Assembly (NCBI GenBank): GCA_029339195.1
Contig: JAPTJF010000024.1
Span: 208,989 to 272,988, forward strand
From: Micractinium sp. NFX-FRZ
Taxonomy: Eukaryota; Chlorophyta; Trebouxiophyceae; Chlorellales; Chlorellaceae
DNA: 64,000 nucleotides
Direction of reading: 5' to 3'
Each line of letters opens with the position of its first letter. The stretch's first letter is position 1. Under the pieces are notes generated by a model. That model was not told the origin of the DNA and ran no database searches. It saw only the letters and a program-made list of their open reading frames with translations. Made by a program: the position numbers and the translations under genes. This document shows, one piece after another, positions 46,676-59,000 of this stretch.

Positions 46676-48078
46676 GAAGTGCCCAATCCTGGGGAGCCCC
46701 TTCTGATCAAATCCGGGCCCCCCTTTTTGAACTGAACAGCGAACCCGCCTCCGCCTTCCGCTTCTCAAAACCCGAGCTGAAATGCCCTTTGCCTTCTCGC
46801 CTGCCCCAGCCTCGCCCCTGTCCTTGCGCGCCAGCCCTGTTGGCTGCGCCGCCTCCCCTCCTCCTCCCCTGAGTGTACTGCTAGCCCCTGCCCATGATAC
46901 ACGCGCGCCCCCACACGACACTATTCTTCCTACCCTCGTGTAGCCTGATGCGATTGGCCGCCGCCCCTTCCAATTGTGGCGGTGGCGGCCCCGCCCTGAG
47001 CACCCCACCCCCTGCCCTGAGTGTCCCCTGTCTTTGCACATCTTCTTTGCCAGTCCTCCTCACCCTGTCTGCCGCACCCCCTGGCCCTGCTGTGGCGGGG
47101 AGCCTGCCCGCCCCGAGAAGAGATCCCGTGCAGCACCCTCAGCTGCCTGCCCCAACCCCCCCTGCCTGGCGCGGCCCTCCCCCACCCCACCCCACCCCTC
47201 CGTCCCATCCCCACCCCACCTCTCAGCACTTGTCTGCCTCTTTTCACCCCCTGTCGCTGTCTTTATTCCCGTTCCCCTTTTGCCTATGATTTGTCCCGAT
47301 TGATTCATCTCCTTGCAGCCGCTGTGCGGTAATGACACACAATGCATGATGCACAGCGGCTCACGCCCCCTATACAAACACTGGTGGCATGCCCACCCTC
47401 CCAATGTATGTAAAGCATGCCACAGTCGCTGGAGGTGACAAGAGCAGCGCACAAGGAGGCCGAGGGGTGTGGTTGGCAGCGGGGGCGCCCAGGTGACACC
47501 CCACGAATGGTGTTGCGCAACAGCTGCCGGTTGGAGAGGGTGGCTTGGCTCACCGAAGGGCGCGAGGCGGAGGCCGCACACCAGATGCAGCACACTTTGC
47601 TGAGCCTAATGCAGTTATGTTCTGGGACCAGCAAGGTAAAGTTGATGTGCTGCACATGTATGCAAGCATGGCCACTCTGTGTGACGCGCCGCCCGCCATC
47701 CAGATACCGTGCAGCCCTGCCCCTGCCCTCGTGCCTGCCCGTGAAGCACTTTGCCAACACAGGGGCAACCTCCCAACCCACCGTGAGCATTCAGTGAACA
47801 AGAGGCAACGGTAAGGCTCCAGGTGGTATGATTACATGCTTGGGGAGAGGAAACAGGGAGCAGGGGCCAGGCGGAGCCTCAACAATACAAGAGGGTGGGG
47901 CAGGAGGGGGCGGCGCTATGGGCGGCACCCACCGCTAAGGACTGGTGCGTGCCGGATGCCGCTGTGCGCAATGCCCTGGCTGGTCTGTCCTGCCCTGCCC
48001 AGCCCTGCAAACCGCCAGCCAGCTGTTTCACTCTCCATCTCAGCGCCAGCTCGGCGCCAGCTGGGCGCCAGTGCCAGC
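46676..48078. other. Intergenic region before proteasome beta-2
   Basis: 3' UTRs of the small ORF (+) and the proteasome gene (-). C-rich tracts, no further gene. Confidence 0.5.
47832..47836 (-). promoter_or_regulatory. TGTAA poly(A) signal, proteasome beta-2
   Basis: TTACA on the plus strand, about 245 nt past the minus-strand stop at 48079. Confidence 0.5.
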
Positions 48079-51000
48079 TCAGCTCTCCATCTCCATGGGC
48101 TCCCCCTCCACCACTGTGACCGCCTTCTTGACGTCGTAAATGCGCTCCCGCACCACGGCTGCAGTTGGAAAGGGCGGTTGCACGGGCGGGGGAAGAGGGG
48201 AAGGTGGGAAGGGGACGGCTGGTTGAGAAGGGGCCAGGCAGGCAGGACAGCAGGACGGCGGCAGCAAGGGCAGGGCAGGGGTTGCGGAGGAGAACGGCAG
48301 CAAGGGCGGGGCAGGGGTGCGGAGCACGGAGGCAGCACGGGCAGGCAACACAGGCAGCTGGGCTTGGAGGGGTGCCGTAAGCAGGGCGTGGTGTGTGTGT
48401 CGTGGGCTTACAGGGCAAGGGCAAAGTGCGTGCCGGCAGCAACACCAGCAGCGGCCGGAGTGCCGGCAGCAGCTCCAGCAGCGGCACCAGCAGCGGCACC
48501 AGCACCAGCAGCGGCAGCAGCATCAGCAGAGGCACAATGAGTGGGGTGCCAACTCACGTACGGAGCCCGACGCAAACCGCTGGGGGAACTGCCGCTCGTA
48601 TGTCTTGGCCTGCAGGGGACAAGAAAGGACCACGCAATAGTAACATGACTAGACTCTGAGTGTCTCATAGCCGCTGTGTAAAATATACTGGCCTGAGGGG
48701 AGAGGAAGGGGTTCCCACAGCGCGCAGCGCCAGGGCCACAGCGCCAGCCCACCCCCACCCCCACCCCCTTCCGCACTCACACGCCTCCCATGCTGCCACA
48801 AGTTTGAGGTGAACAGACGTGTCACCCACCGTCAGTCAGTCAGTTCTCATGCTACCACAGCATGAGAAGGCCTGTGGCCCCCAGGCGCAGCTACTCAGCA
48901 AGCAAGCAAGCAGGCAGGCAAGCAAGCTGTAGGCTTCCCACCTGCAGGTACTCGTGGTTGCGCTTGTACTCCACCCCCTCCTGGGTGATGACGCACAGGT
49001 CCACGTTGCTGCCGCTGCCCAGGTCGTTGAACACGCCGCTCCTGCACACATTGAACCAAGGCAGAGGGCCGGGGCACGAGGCGCTGGGAGGGGCGCACGC
49101 AGAGGAACAAGGGGCAGGCCCAGGTTGCTGCCGGTTCCCAGGTCGTTCAACACGCCGCTCGCGCACAGAGCATGGGGGTGGCAGGGTGCCAGCTAGGTGG
49201 GTGCGGGGCGTGGCAAGGCGCCAGGGGGGCTTGCTGGGCCCGGCAGAGAGCACAGCAACCACCTGTTCATCCCACACCCACGCCTGCGCCTGATGATAAA
49301 CTGCTGATGCCCGTCTGGGCCACATGGTCCGTCCCCCCATGTGCCCATGTGACCCCTCCACGTCCCCAAACCAACCTTCCTGTTGCATGTGGCCAACCCG
49401 CAGCCCACTGCGGGAACACCGCTCCGCCCTCACACCATCCTTGTGCACCCACCGCCATGACACCCCCCCTGGCTTGTGCGCTCGTGCACCCTCAAACGAC
49501 CGCCTTGAGGTGCAAATGCATGCACGCTCTCTTGTGTCAACCAACCCACCTGATGGCGCGTGCCACCAGGTCCAATGCCTCCTCTTTGCTCATGTCATCC
49601 TTGTACCCCGCCTCGAACACCGCCATGGCATTGAGGCTGCACAGAGGGGGGCAGCAGACGTACAACAGGGAGGCTGTGAGGCACAACAATCGAATGGAGG
49701 TTCATGCCATTCTTGTGCCCGGCCTCAAACACGGGCTTACAGTGGAGGCTGCAGGGCAGAGCAGGGAGCGCAGATGCGGGTGCAGTGTGCAAGGCGCAGC
49801 AGGGCAGGGCTGGGCTGTGCAGGATGTGAAAGGAGGCGCAAGCAGGCAGTGGGAAACAGCGCAGGGTGGCGAAGCAAAACTGAGCAGGCAACCAGCCAGG
49901 CTTCGACCGCCGCTGCCCACGGCTGCATCCGGGCCCAAAGCTGTGGGCATGCGGCAGACGGCGCACCGACAGTGAGGCAGAACAGCGGCAGTGCCTCATT
50001 GCTGTCGCATCGCGCTTCATGCCATGCAGGTGCCATGCAATGCGACCAACCAGCGCCTCACCTGCCGCTGCCCATGGTTGCAAAGGGGAGCGAGTCTGTG
50101 GAGCCGTGCGGGTAGACGGTGAACAGGTGGGGGCCCCGGAAGTCGACCCCGCCCAGCACAAGCGCCGCAGACACATGGCCCTGGTACCTACAGCACACAC
50201 AAGGATGCGGTTGCACGGTTGTACACAACAGAAATTGCATGGAAGGCCAACTATCATGGAAGCTTGGCGCCGCGCGGCGAGCAGACGTATGCCCCCCATG
50301 TGGCCTCCACCCCCTCCACTAGAACGCACGTAGGCAAGGAGGCCATGCCCACCGCCTCACACCTGAACAGGTGGCTCTTGAGCAGCGTCATGGATGTGAC
50401 CACCCGCGACTGCGTGCCCGTGGCGTAGCGGTGCAGCTCCAGCTGGCTCGCCACCATGCCCGTCACCTGCAGAGGCGGGGGGCGGGAGACTAGCAATGTG
50501 CGTAAGTGCACAAGCCTATTAACAAGTGCAAAGGTGAATTCTTGAAGACGGGGCATCGCAGTGGGGCAGCCCCAGCATTTAGCACCCATGCCCATCACCT
50601 GAGGGGGCATGCGTGTGTGCAGAGCGGAGAGATGCACGTGCCGCGGATGTGGGCGCGAGGCCGTGCAACATTCCCAACCGCTCTGCCCTGCTCATGGCCC
50701 CACAGTTTCCTCAGTCCACAATCCCCACCGCCGCCACGCCCCCACATAAGCTGCCACCCCGAGGCCACCCGACAGTCCCCTCCCTGGCCTCCACGCACAT
50801 TCTCTGTGTCTGCTGCCGTGCCCGCCCCGCAGCAGTAGATGTTGGGCGCGATGAAGTGGATCTTCTCGCAGTTCTTGTCCGCCACTGTGGTGCCTGCTGT
50901 GGACCGGGTGTCTGCGCCTAGTACCACGCCGTCCTGCGGTAGTGCGAGGCGGGTGGTAGGGGACAGGTGGTGCAGCATGGGCGGAAGTACCGTGTGGAAG

Positions 51001-51530
51001 GTGGGCGGGCCGAGCAGGCTTGGTCGGTCGGGGCACAGGCGTGGCAAGTATTGACTGTGCAAGGCGGGTGCTGCATAGCCGATAACAGCATCTGCAGCCC
51101 TGCCCGGGTACGTTTGCTTGCTGCCTACAGCACCACAGGAATGCTCAGGCCGCCGGTGCGCAGCTGCGACGGTGCATCGCCGGGCAGGGGTGGCAGGCAG
51201 CAGCGGCAGCAGGTGCACCGGCCTGGTCACAGACTGCAGTGCCCCGACGCATGACTCCTCCCCTCATGCATCAGCCAGCCAGCCGGCCAGGACACAGCAA
51301 GCAGCAGCAGCTGCAATTGGCAGGCCCTGCTGCCGCCGCCACCGCCAGTGGCACCCCGCCTGATCAGGTGGCCCGCTCAAGTGCCTACCGTGCTGAGCCC
51401 TACGCACCTTGAAGATCACCCCGGCGATGGTGGTACCCGTCTTGGTGAAGCCCGGGTGCGTCACGCCCTTCTTCTCAAAGAACTCATTCCGCTTGCACAG
51501 GTCGAAGTTAAAGCCGCCCTGCTGCGCCAT
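48079..51530 (-). CDS. 20S proteasome subunit beta type-7 (beta-2, trypsin-like)
   Basis: Eight exons on the minus strand: 51530-51408, 50933-50799, 50466-50363, 50187-50062, 49636-49550, 49041-48942, 48609-48558, 48158-48079; 268 residues. The propeptide ends in FTKTG and the mature chain starts with [11 protein letters not shown], so T33 is the N-terminal nucleophile (Thr1). D49 (position 17, in GADTRST) and K65 (position 33, in KNCEKI) complete the active centre. Later landmarks are [49 protein letters not shown], and [21 protein letters not shown]. The C-terminal arm ([19 protein letters not shown]) wraps beta-3 in this family. Acts in cytosol and nucleus. Divergent from coatomer zeta. 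Introns 4 and 5 carry copies of the next acceptor junction. Confidence 0.96.
48985..49165. repeat. Copy of proteasome beta-2 exon 6 acceptor junction
   Basis: CCCAGGTCGTTGAACACGCC with the true acceptor (exon start 49041) is repeated as CCCAGGTCGTTCAACACGCC at about 49138-49160, 119 bp away. The flanking GTTGCTGCCG is repeated too. Confidence 0.88.
49569..49755. repeat. Copy of proteasome beta-2 exon 5 acceptor junction
   Basis: The exon 5 edge (exon start 49636; CATCCTTGTACCCCGCCTCG...TTGAGGCTGCA) is echoed at about 49705-49752 as CATTCTTGTGCCCGGCCTCA...GTGGAGGCTGCA, 112 bp away. Confidence 0.8.
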
Positions 51531-51935
51531 CCTGCCGCCCCTCCACGCTCGGCTGGCAAGCTGGGGGCTCTGGAAACGGCGATCGAGCGGTCTGGGCGAT
51601 CGGAGTGGAGACTGGCACGGCTGGTTGGGCTGGCGATCGACGGCAGCTGTATATGTGTCGGGCGGGGGGTAGGCAGCCAGGCAGGCTCAGAGGGCCTCGG
51701 CAAGGCGCCTGCCAGCGCAGAGCAGGCCGAGCACGACATTTTGCCGCTGCCCCATTCCGTGCATCCATCACGCCTGTGGCTCGCTGCCAGGTATCCAAAC
51801 CCTGCTCCAACACGTCTCTGCTCCTTCCCTGCCTGCCCGCTCACTTCTGCCAGACACTTGATCGCACTCGTCTCACAGTCGCCCGCCGCCCCCTAGACTC
51901 TCCTCCAGGCGTCAGCGGCGAGTGGCACAGCCAGG
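51531..51935. promoter_or_regulatory. Bidirectional promoter region, proteasome beta-2 and coatomer zeta
   Basis: 405 bp between divergent starts. The octamer GGCGATCG, with a palindromic CGATCG core, occurs three times, at 51578-51585, 51595-51602 and 51632-51639, followed by TGTATATGTG. These may be shared promoter elements. Confidence 0.4.
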
Positions 51936-54739
51936 ATGACGGAAATCGTGGACCCCACCATACCGGTCGTCAAAAACATGCTGCTGCTGGACTCTGAGGG
52001 CAAGCGGATTGCGGTCAAGTACTTTACGCCCGAGATGTGAGCACAAGCGCCCCGCTGCAGGCCTCGCAAGCGCCCCTACTGCCCACAGCGACGCCACCCG
52101 CCACTGCACTACCGCCGGTGCCGCCCCGCGCTCCGCTGCGCTGCCTGCCCCTTGCCCCTGCTCTTTTGCACTTTCCCGCGTCCCTCAGCGTCCTGGTGAA
52201 CTCTCTTGAAAGTTTTCTTTCGTGCAGGAACAGCGTGGCGTCGCAGGCCAACTACGAGAAGTCGGTGTTTGCCAAGACGGCGCGCACCAACGCGCGGGGG
52301 GAGGGTGAGCGTCGGCACGCAGCTTGGCTGGCTTGCTCTCAGCAGGCTGCGCGCCCGCGGCCCCTATTGTTGCTGGAGCTCCCGCTGATGCTGCCCCTGC
52401 TGCTGCAACTGCCTGCGTGCTGATCGGTGCTGCTGCTGCTGGTGCCGGGTGCTTGCTGCTTGTCGTCGCAGCCAGCACCCAACCGCCCATGTTGTGCCCG
52501 CCTGGTGCATTCCCCTGCGTTGCTGGGTGCTGCAGCCAGGGTTGTGAAGGTGGTTCGGAACTCATCATTCATGTGATGTCGTATCCGTGAACGTTGTTTC
52601 GTCCATTCCTTGTTTATTCTGCAGCAAACCGCGGTGTTGGTCCGCAACTTCCTCCCTCCCGACCATCTCAATGTACAACGTGCCCGTGTCCTGCATGCCT
52701 TCCAATTCCATGTGCAGACGAGACCATGGTGTTCGGCGCTGTGGTGGTGGTGTACATATTCTTTCCTGATATCCAGTCAGCAACTCACTGTGTGCCTTCA
52801 CACCTTCCAATTCCGGGTGCAGCCGAGATCATCATGTTTGACGACGTGGTGGTGGTGTACAAGTTCCTGGGTGACCTCATGTTCTACGTGACGGGGGACC
52901 AGGACGAGAACGAGGTGGGTGGGCAGCTGAGGCAGAGGGGGAGGCACAGCGGGGCGGGGGGTGGTGCCACAGAGGTTGTTTGGAGGGTGGGCAGAGGGCC
53001 CCCCAGCATGCTCTACATCCACTGGGGATCAGGGCAGCACGGCAGGGATGGAGAGCCAGGGATGGGCGAGCAGCCGAGGGCAGGCCTGTGGTCCAGCAGT
53101 TATCGCGCAGCGCACGGAGAGCGGCGGGCGGCAGGTGCAGAGTGCGGGGCAGTGGCTAGCAGGCGCACTTGGAAGCGCTGCCCTGCCCCCCCACCGGCCG
53201 GCCCAGCTTCATGCGCCCTGACGTCCAAGGTTTCACATGCCCCCATGTACTGCCTGCCCTGTCCCGCAGGTGGTGCTGTACAGCGTGCTGCAGGCATTCT
53301 ACGAGTCCATCAACTTGCTGCTGCGGTGAGGGGGCGCAGGGCACTTAGGCTGGGTCAGCGGGCAGAAACCTGTGTTTCTGTGCTAGGCTAAGCCTGCCGT
53401 ACCCTTGCTAGAAACAGCCTGTGCGCAGCAACGTGTGCACAAGTCCATCAAACCTGCTGCTATGCTGAGGGCAGGTGGGCACCGTGGGTGAACCGGGCTG
53501 CTGACCAGGCCGAGCCACGGATGTGTGAAGGACTCGAAACTTCCATGACGCAAAAAGCACTTGCTTTGGTGCTGCAGGAATGCTGTGGAGCAGAAGGCAA
53601 TGTGCTGAGAATCCGAAGCAGCGCTCCACCAATGTCAAGCCATCTTTGTATGCCCCATGTTGCTGCCGCAGGAATGCTGTTGAGAAGAAGACGGTGCTGG
53701 AGAATCTGGACCTGGTGCTGCTGGCCATGGACGAAATTGTGGACGGAGGGTGAGGGGGCAGGACGCATTCTTTGCTGACCATGTGGGACTCATTTTGGAA
53801 GGGCCTTGTATGCGGCTTGGTTCGCATGATGAGACGGGCAGGGGGGCGGCTGCTAGGCTGGCTGTGTGGTCCCATCTTACACCCACTCACCTTCCTGCCT
53901 GCCCCTGTGTGTCATGTCATGCTGCAGGCTGATCCTGGAGGCTGATCCTGGAGACGGACGCTTCCACTCTGGCCACCCGCATTGTGCACCCACCTCACGC
54001 CTGCCTGCCCCTGTGCGTCATGTTTTGAGCTCCCATCTTACCCCTTGTATTATCATGCTGCAGGCTGATCCTTGAGACGGACTCCTCCACGGTGGCCACC
54101 CGCGTGACGATGCGCCAGGACGGCGACGGCAGCCCCATGAGCGCAGACGCAGCCAACGTGAGGCCGCCCTGCCTGCTGTGTGGTGCCTTGCCTGTCGTGC
54201 GGTTGTGCACGGTGCTGGGTGGTGTGTGTGCGTGTGTTGGGGATTGGGGCAGGGTGGATTGCACGCCTACGGAATCAAGCACTCGACATATGCATGAGCT
54301 GGTGCTTCTCAGCGGCTGCACAGCATGATGTGCCCTGCTTGGGGGGCTGTGCTGCGCACTTCTGCGCTGCCAGCTGTCGTGCCGGCTGCAGGCCTGCCCG
54401 CACACGACTCGCGCTGGCTGGCCGCACGTGATGGCCTGCACTGCAAGCTGCGCAGCGCTTGTTAGCCGGTGCCGCATGCCTGCGCTGCCTCCTCCTTCGC
54501 TGGCTGCCACTGCTGCCGTGGTGCTGGGGCATGCCACGGCCTCATCCAACCGCCCGCCCCCTGCATCACCCTTTTTCCTGCCCCTTCGGCTTCCCCAAAC
54601 AACACCCTTCCTGCCCCCTCGCCTTCCCCAAACAACACCCTTCCTGCCCCCTCGCCTTCTGCAGAACCCCGGCCTGGTGACGCTCTCGCAAGCATTCGGG
54701 TCCATCAAGGAGCAGGTGGCGCGGTCGCTACTGAAATGA
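51936..54739 (+). CDS. Coatomer subunit zeta (COPI coat)
   Basis: Seven exons: 51936-52036, 52228-52304, 52823-52914, 53270-53325, 53672-53749, 54064-54157, 54665-54739; 190 residues. The longin-like small subunit is shown by VVKNMLLLDSEGKRIAVKYF, NYEKSVFAKTARTN, VVVVYKFLGDLMFYVTG, VLYSVLQAFYESINLLLR, NAVEKKTVLENLDLVLLAMD, EIVDGGLILETDS and the end FGSIKEQVARSLLK. Zeta pairs with gamma-COP in the F-subcomplex of the COPI coat, acting in retrograde Golgi-to-ER vesicle transport. Length fits the family. Introns 2, 4 and 5 contain copies of the following acceptor junction; intron 4 also echoes the exon 4 donor junction near 53430-53470. Confidence 0.95.
52681..52880. repeat. Copy of coatomer zeta exon 3 acceptor junction
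   Basis: CTTCCAATTCCGGGTGCAG before the true exon (start 52823) is matched by CTTCCAATTCCATGTGCAG before 52718, 105 bp upstream. Both are followed by GAGA(T/C)C and later GTGGTGGTGGTGTACA. The upstream copy is open and in frame with the true exon. Confidence 0.9.
53572..53712. repeat. Copy of coatomer zeta exon 5 acceptor junction
   Basis: GCAGGAATGCTGTTGAGAAG at the true exon start (53672) is matched by GCAGGAATGCTGTGGAGCAG at 53578, 94 bp upstream, then GTGCTG(A/G)AGAATC-like sequence in both. Confidence 0.85.
53890..54110. repeat. Copies of coatomer zeta exon 6 acceptor junction
   Basis: CATGCTGCAGGCTGATCCT occurs at 53928 and at the true exon start 54064, 136 bp apart, both followed by GAGACGGAC...GGCCACCCGC. 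The upstream copy has a further 13-bp duplication (GGCTGATCCTGGA). Confidence 0.88.
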
Positions 54740-56000
54740 AAATGCAACACCCGCAGCAGCACACACAAATGCAACACTTCACAACAGGCGGCACGCACGC
54801 GGCGGCCGCCGGCTGAAGCACCCCACACGTGCAGCTGGCGGTTGGGCGCTGCAGCACCGCGCGCAGCTCCGTTCATGCAGCCGGCCGCCTCCTTCCTTTC
54901 TCTGCGTGCCTGTTTGGCGCCCTCGCAGGGCAGCCTGGCGTGGACTGCTTTGCGCGTGCAATGATTGATTTTCGCTTTTGCTACCTCTGCCGATTCTCCT
55001 CCTCCATGGAGGCAGCCTGCCCACACTTGGAACCAACTTGTACTGGCCACCATCCCAGTCCACAGTGCTGCGTGCTCTTGGCCAGCGGCGGCAGCAGAGA
55101 CCCATCCACACAGCCGGCACCGGCGCACAGAGCGTGGGTACAATTGCACAGTTGAGCGCAGGGCGCATTGCCGCTGCTGCGTGGCGCGCTTCTGCGCACA
55201 ACAGTTGGCAGTGGGGCAGGGAAACAGGGGAGTGGGCTATGGCAGCGGAGGACCAGGCAACCAGCTGCGCGGCCAAGGCACAGACAAAACTAAGGGGGGA
55301 TGGGTTGGGGGGCGGAAATTGAGCCGGGCAAGAAGGGAGGGAGCGCTCAGCGCTGTGTTGACTTGCGGCTCCAAAGCCAATACGGGTGGGTGCGATACAA
55401 AGCGGTGGAAAAAGTGAGCAGGTGGCGCTCATGGCAGGCGGCAGTTCCCGCGAGCAAAGGGGTTGTCTGATTTAAATTGACGGAGAAAAGGGTTGGTTCG
55501 GTTCGAAAACTCACAAAACACACTGATGGGAGGGATGGGCGCACGGGGGTGCACACAAGCTACGGTCTAAAATTGCACCAGGGGTGCGCTTGGGGGCAGT
55601 TGAGCGAGCCCCGCCGAGCTCCCTGGCCGAGAGGGAAGAAAGGGGGGCAAGGAATTGGCAGTGTGGGAGATCCATAAAGGGGAGGGTCTGCCCCGTCTCA
55701 TACGTTGATCGTCGTCAAGAGGAGCGCAAGCGAACAAACAAACTTCAGTGGCTGAGGGGGGTGCGGCGCCAGGTGGCGCCGTCTCAGGTGAAAACGTGGG
55801 GTGGCAAGGGCGCCCTGGCGGGATGTCTCTAGGGCGGGACCACAGGCGGCACAGCGGAGCGGGCGCCCGGCGGCTGCGCTTCCAGGCAGTGGGGGGTAGC
55901 GCCATGGGGGTTCCGTAACAGCTTCCCCCCGGCGCCGCAGCCGCCTGTGGGAGCTGGGGTGCCAGGGTGGCATCAGCACAGCACAGCACAGCGTGCCACC
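54740..56000. other. Convergent intergenic region, coatomer zeta and NAD kinase
   Basis: 1.26 kb with both 3' UTRs. No gene and no clear TGTAA signal found. Confidence 0.5.
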
Positions 56001-59000
56001 TCAGTTGAGGTCCATGCTGGAGGCCGCGCTGCCCACGCTGCACATGCTGCTGACCGCTGCGCCTGCTGAGCTGCCGCTGCCATTGCTAATGCCGCTGCCG
56101 TTGCCGTTGCTCGCCCCGCCGTGGGAGGCCAGCTGCTTGGAGAGCAGCACCTGGTCAAGGGGCTGCTGCTCGATGCGCTCGCTCCACTGGAAGCAGCGCT
56201 GGATGGAGGAGAACCAGTCGGTGGTCTGCGGCATGGGGAAGAAGGACACATTAGAGGTAACAGGCGGCAATAGAGGGAGGAGCGCTGGAAGCTGTGCTGG
56301 ACAGAGGAACCAGTCGGTGGTCAGCAGCATGGGGTCGGAGAGATAAGTGAGATAAGAAATGGGTAGAAACAGGAGCGCTGGAAGCAGCGCTGCATGCAGG
56401 AGAACCAGTCAGGGGTGTGCACAACAGGAGGGAAGGCTTGCAGTGAGTGAAGGGCTGGGGTAAGAGGGAGGAGCACCGGAAGCAGCGCTGAATGGAGGCG
56501 AACGGCCAGAGGGACAACAACACGTGCAGACAGAACACGCGCCTAGTCTGCGGGCCCTTTTACTTCTGGGCTCAGGGCTTGGGGGGCATGCGCGCGCGCG
56601 GACGGGCGGGCGGGCCAGAGTAACAAACTATCAAGCAACCAAGCAGTGGGGACCCACCTGGTCTGCGTGGTTGATCGTGGGCACCGGGTTGGGACTCATG
56701 CGCACGCGTATCGAGTCGCCCTGCACCAGCTCCCGGCTGTCCCGCCCGTCAAAGCAGACCACAGCGGGGCAGCGCGCGTCGGGGGAGATGCGCAGCTCCA
56801 GCTCAACATAATCCGGCAGGATGACGGGGCTGCAAGGGACGCAGGTGACATGGCAATAGTTAGTATGGGATGCGAGTAGCACACCTGCACTACCCATCAG
56901 CCCTGCACGTAGTATGGGCAGGATGACGGGGCTGCAAGGGGTGCCACGAATCAACAGTGATGTGTAGCAAGAGAAAAAGGGACAGAGGTGGGGATGCGAG
57001 TGCCGCACGTAGTCAGGCAGGATGACGGGCCTGCACGCAATGCAGGCGACACAGTGATGTATGTGAACGGGTGAGGCAGAGAGCAGGAGAGTGTTGAGGA
57101 TGCAAGTGCAGCACGTGAGCCGGTAGGATGACGGGGCTGCACACCATGTTGTAAAGGAGTGAGCACGGAAGAGCAACGTCCACAGCCAGGCCCCTCCCCA
57201 GCAGCATCAGTTACAGTGGGTGGCTGCCCCTGCTGGAGGCGCTCAGGCTCACCGGAAGTTGAGGGAGTGTGGGCAGATGGGGGTGAAGAGGATGGCGGGC
57301 ACCGAGGGGTGAACCATGGAGCCGCCTGCAGTGGGGAGGCAGGCAGGCAGGCAGGAGGCAGGGCAGGAGTGTGTGTGTGCAGTGCGGTGGGTGCAGGGGG
57401 AGGAGGAAGGGAAGAAAGGGAGGGACCAGGAGGGGTGCGCCATGGAGCCGCCTGCGGTGGGGCAGAGGCAGGCAGAAGGCGGAGAGAACGCAAGTGTGGG
57501 CACTGTGGTGGGTGCAGGGGGAGGGGGCCGGCAAGAGGCTGGCGGGGCAGAGGGGTGCATCAAAAAAATTGACTGCGAGGCGGCCCGAACGTCACACCAG
57601 CTGCATGTTTGGCGGGTTCAGGAAAGCGGAGTGCGACCAGCATGACACCATCAACACCACCCCACCTGCCCGCCCCACCTGCCGCCACGTTGTACGCTGT
57701 CGAGCCGGTGGGCGTGGCCAGCATGACGCCGTCCGCCTGCACCTTCGTGATCAGCTGGTCGTGCTCATACACCTGGAGAGAGAGAGAGGGTGAGGCAGGG
57801 GCAGTCCAAAGCAAGTGCGGGTTCGGGGGGGGGTCGTGGCGGCGCAGAGGAGGCAGGGTGGGGAGTGCGGGGCGTGCTCGCACACCGGCTGCTGCCATGT
57901 TGCCGCCTGGCCTGCCGCCGGGCACCCACGGCGCAGCAGTGGCACGCGCAGCCGAGGGAGTCGTACCTCGATTTTGGAGAGGTACGGGTTGGCACCCCGA
58001 GAGAGGACCACCTCGTTGAGCACCTCAAACGCCTCGGAGGCCTCGCTGGCGCCGTGCCTGCAGGGGGCAAGGACAGACACGCCACTTTCTATCTTTACAG
58101 ATGTAGTGCAGTTAAAACAGATGTTGCGATTGTGCGTCTGTCCAGCACACTGTAGCCGCGGTTGCATCCTTTCTATTGATCACAATAGCGTGATTGCAGC
58201 CCGCTCCCCAGCCTCGCCGGAGCAGGCAGTGGCAGGCCGTGTTGCTTGTTGACCGCCGGAGCGCAGGCGCCGTCGCCGCTGCGGCCCCCAGGCCACACCC
58301 AGCAACAAGGCGGTCAGCCCCGCAGGCCAGACCCAGCAACAACGCAAGCAGCCCGCAGGCCAGACCCAGCAACAAGGCGGGCAGCCCCCCAAGCCACACC
58401 AGCAACAAGGCCGGCAGCCGCCCGCCCTCCGACCCCTACCTCCAGATCTCGCACTGCAGGCGCATGCGCAGCGTGATGTGCACGCCGCGCAGCGGGCTGG
58501 CGTCGGCCGAGGAGACGAGCTGGCAGGAGGCGAGCTCTTGGCAGCCGTGCACCACGTTGTGCAGGTGCCGCTGGTAGTCGGCGTAGCTGCGGGAAGGCGG
58601 AGCAAGAAGGAGGAAGGCAGAGATGGTGAGGGAAGGCAGGTGTGGAGGCAGTTGTGAGGGCAGTCGCGCCCCGCGTGGTGCTGGTGCTGCTGGTAGTCGG
58701 CACAGCTGCGGCACGGGAGATCGCTTTGCAACCAACGTTGACATTGCTACTGTGGCCTACTGTCGGAGGGCCTCGCCAGCTGTCCAACCATCCTGTGCCT
58801 GGCTCCTGCCCTCTCCACCCAAGTGTGGGAATGCGCAGCATGCGCGGGCCACTGTGCCCGCTCACTTGTGTGCTGTGAGGAAGCCCAGCGAGCCGAGCTT
58901 GAAGGAGATGATGGGGGGCAGGGCGGAGCCAAACAGGCTGGCAGCTGCAGCACAAGGGATGGGCAGACTTGGTTGAGATGCGGGAGGGAGGGAGGCTGGA

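Noticed and set aside
56816..57146. Regular ~100-bp repeats, considered as a CRISPR array
   Set aside because: The repeated part is a splice junction of a eukaryotic gene, units decay progressively, spacers are not unique inserts of fixed size, and no cas genes exist here.
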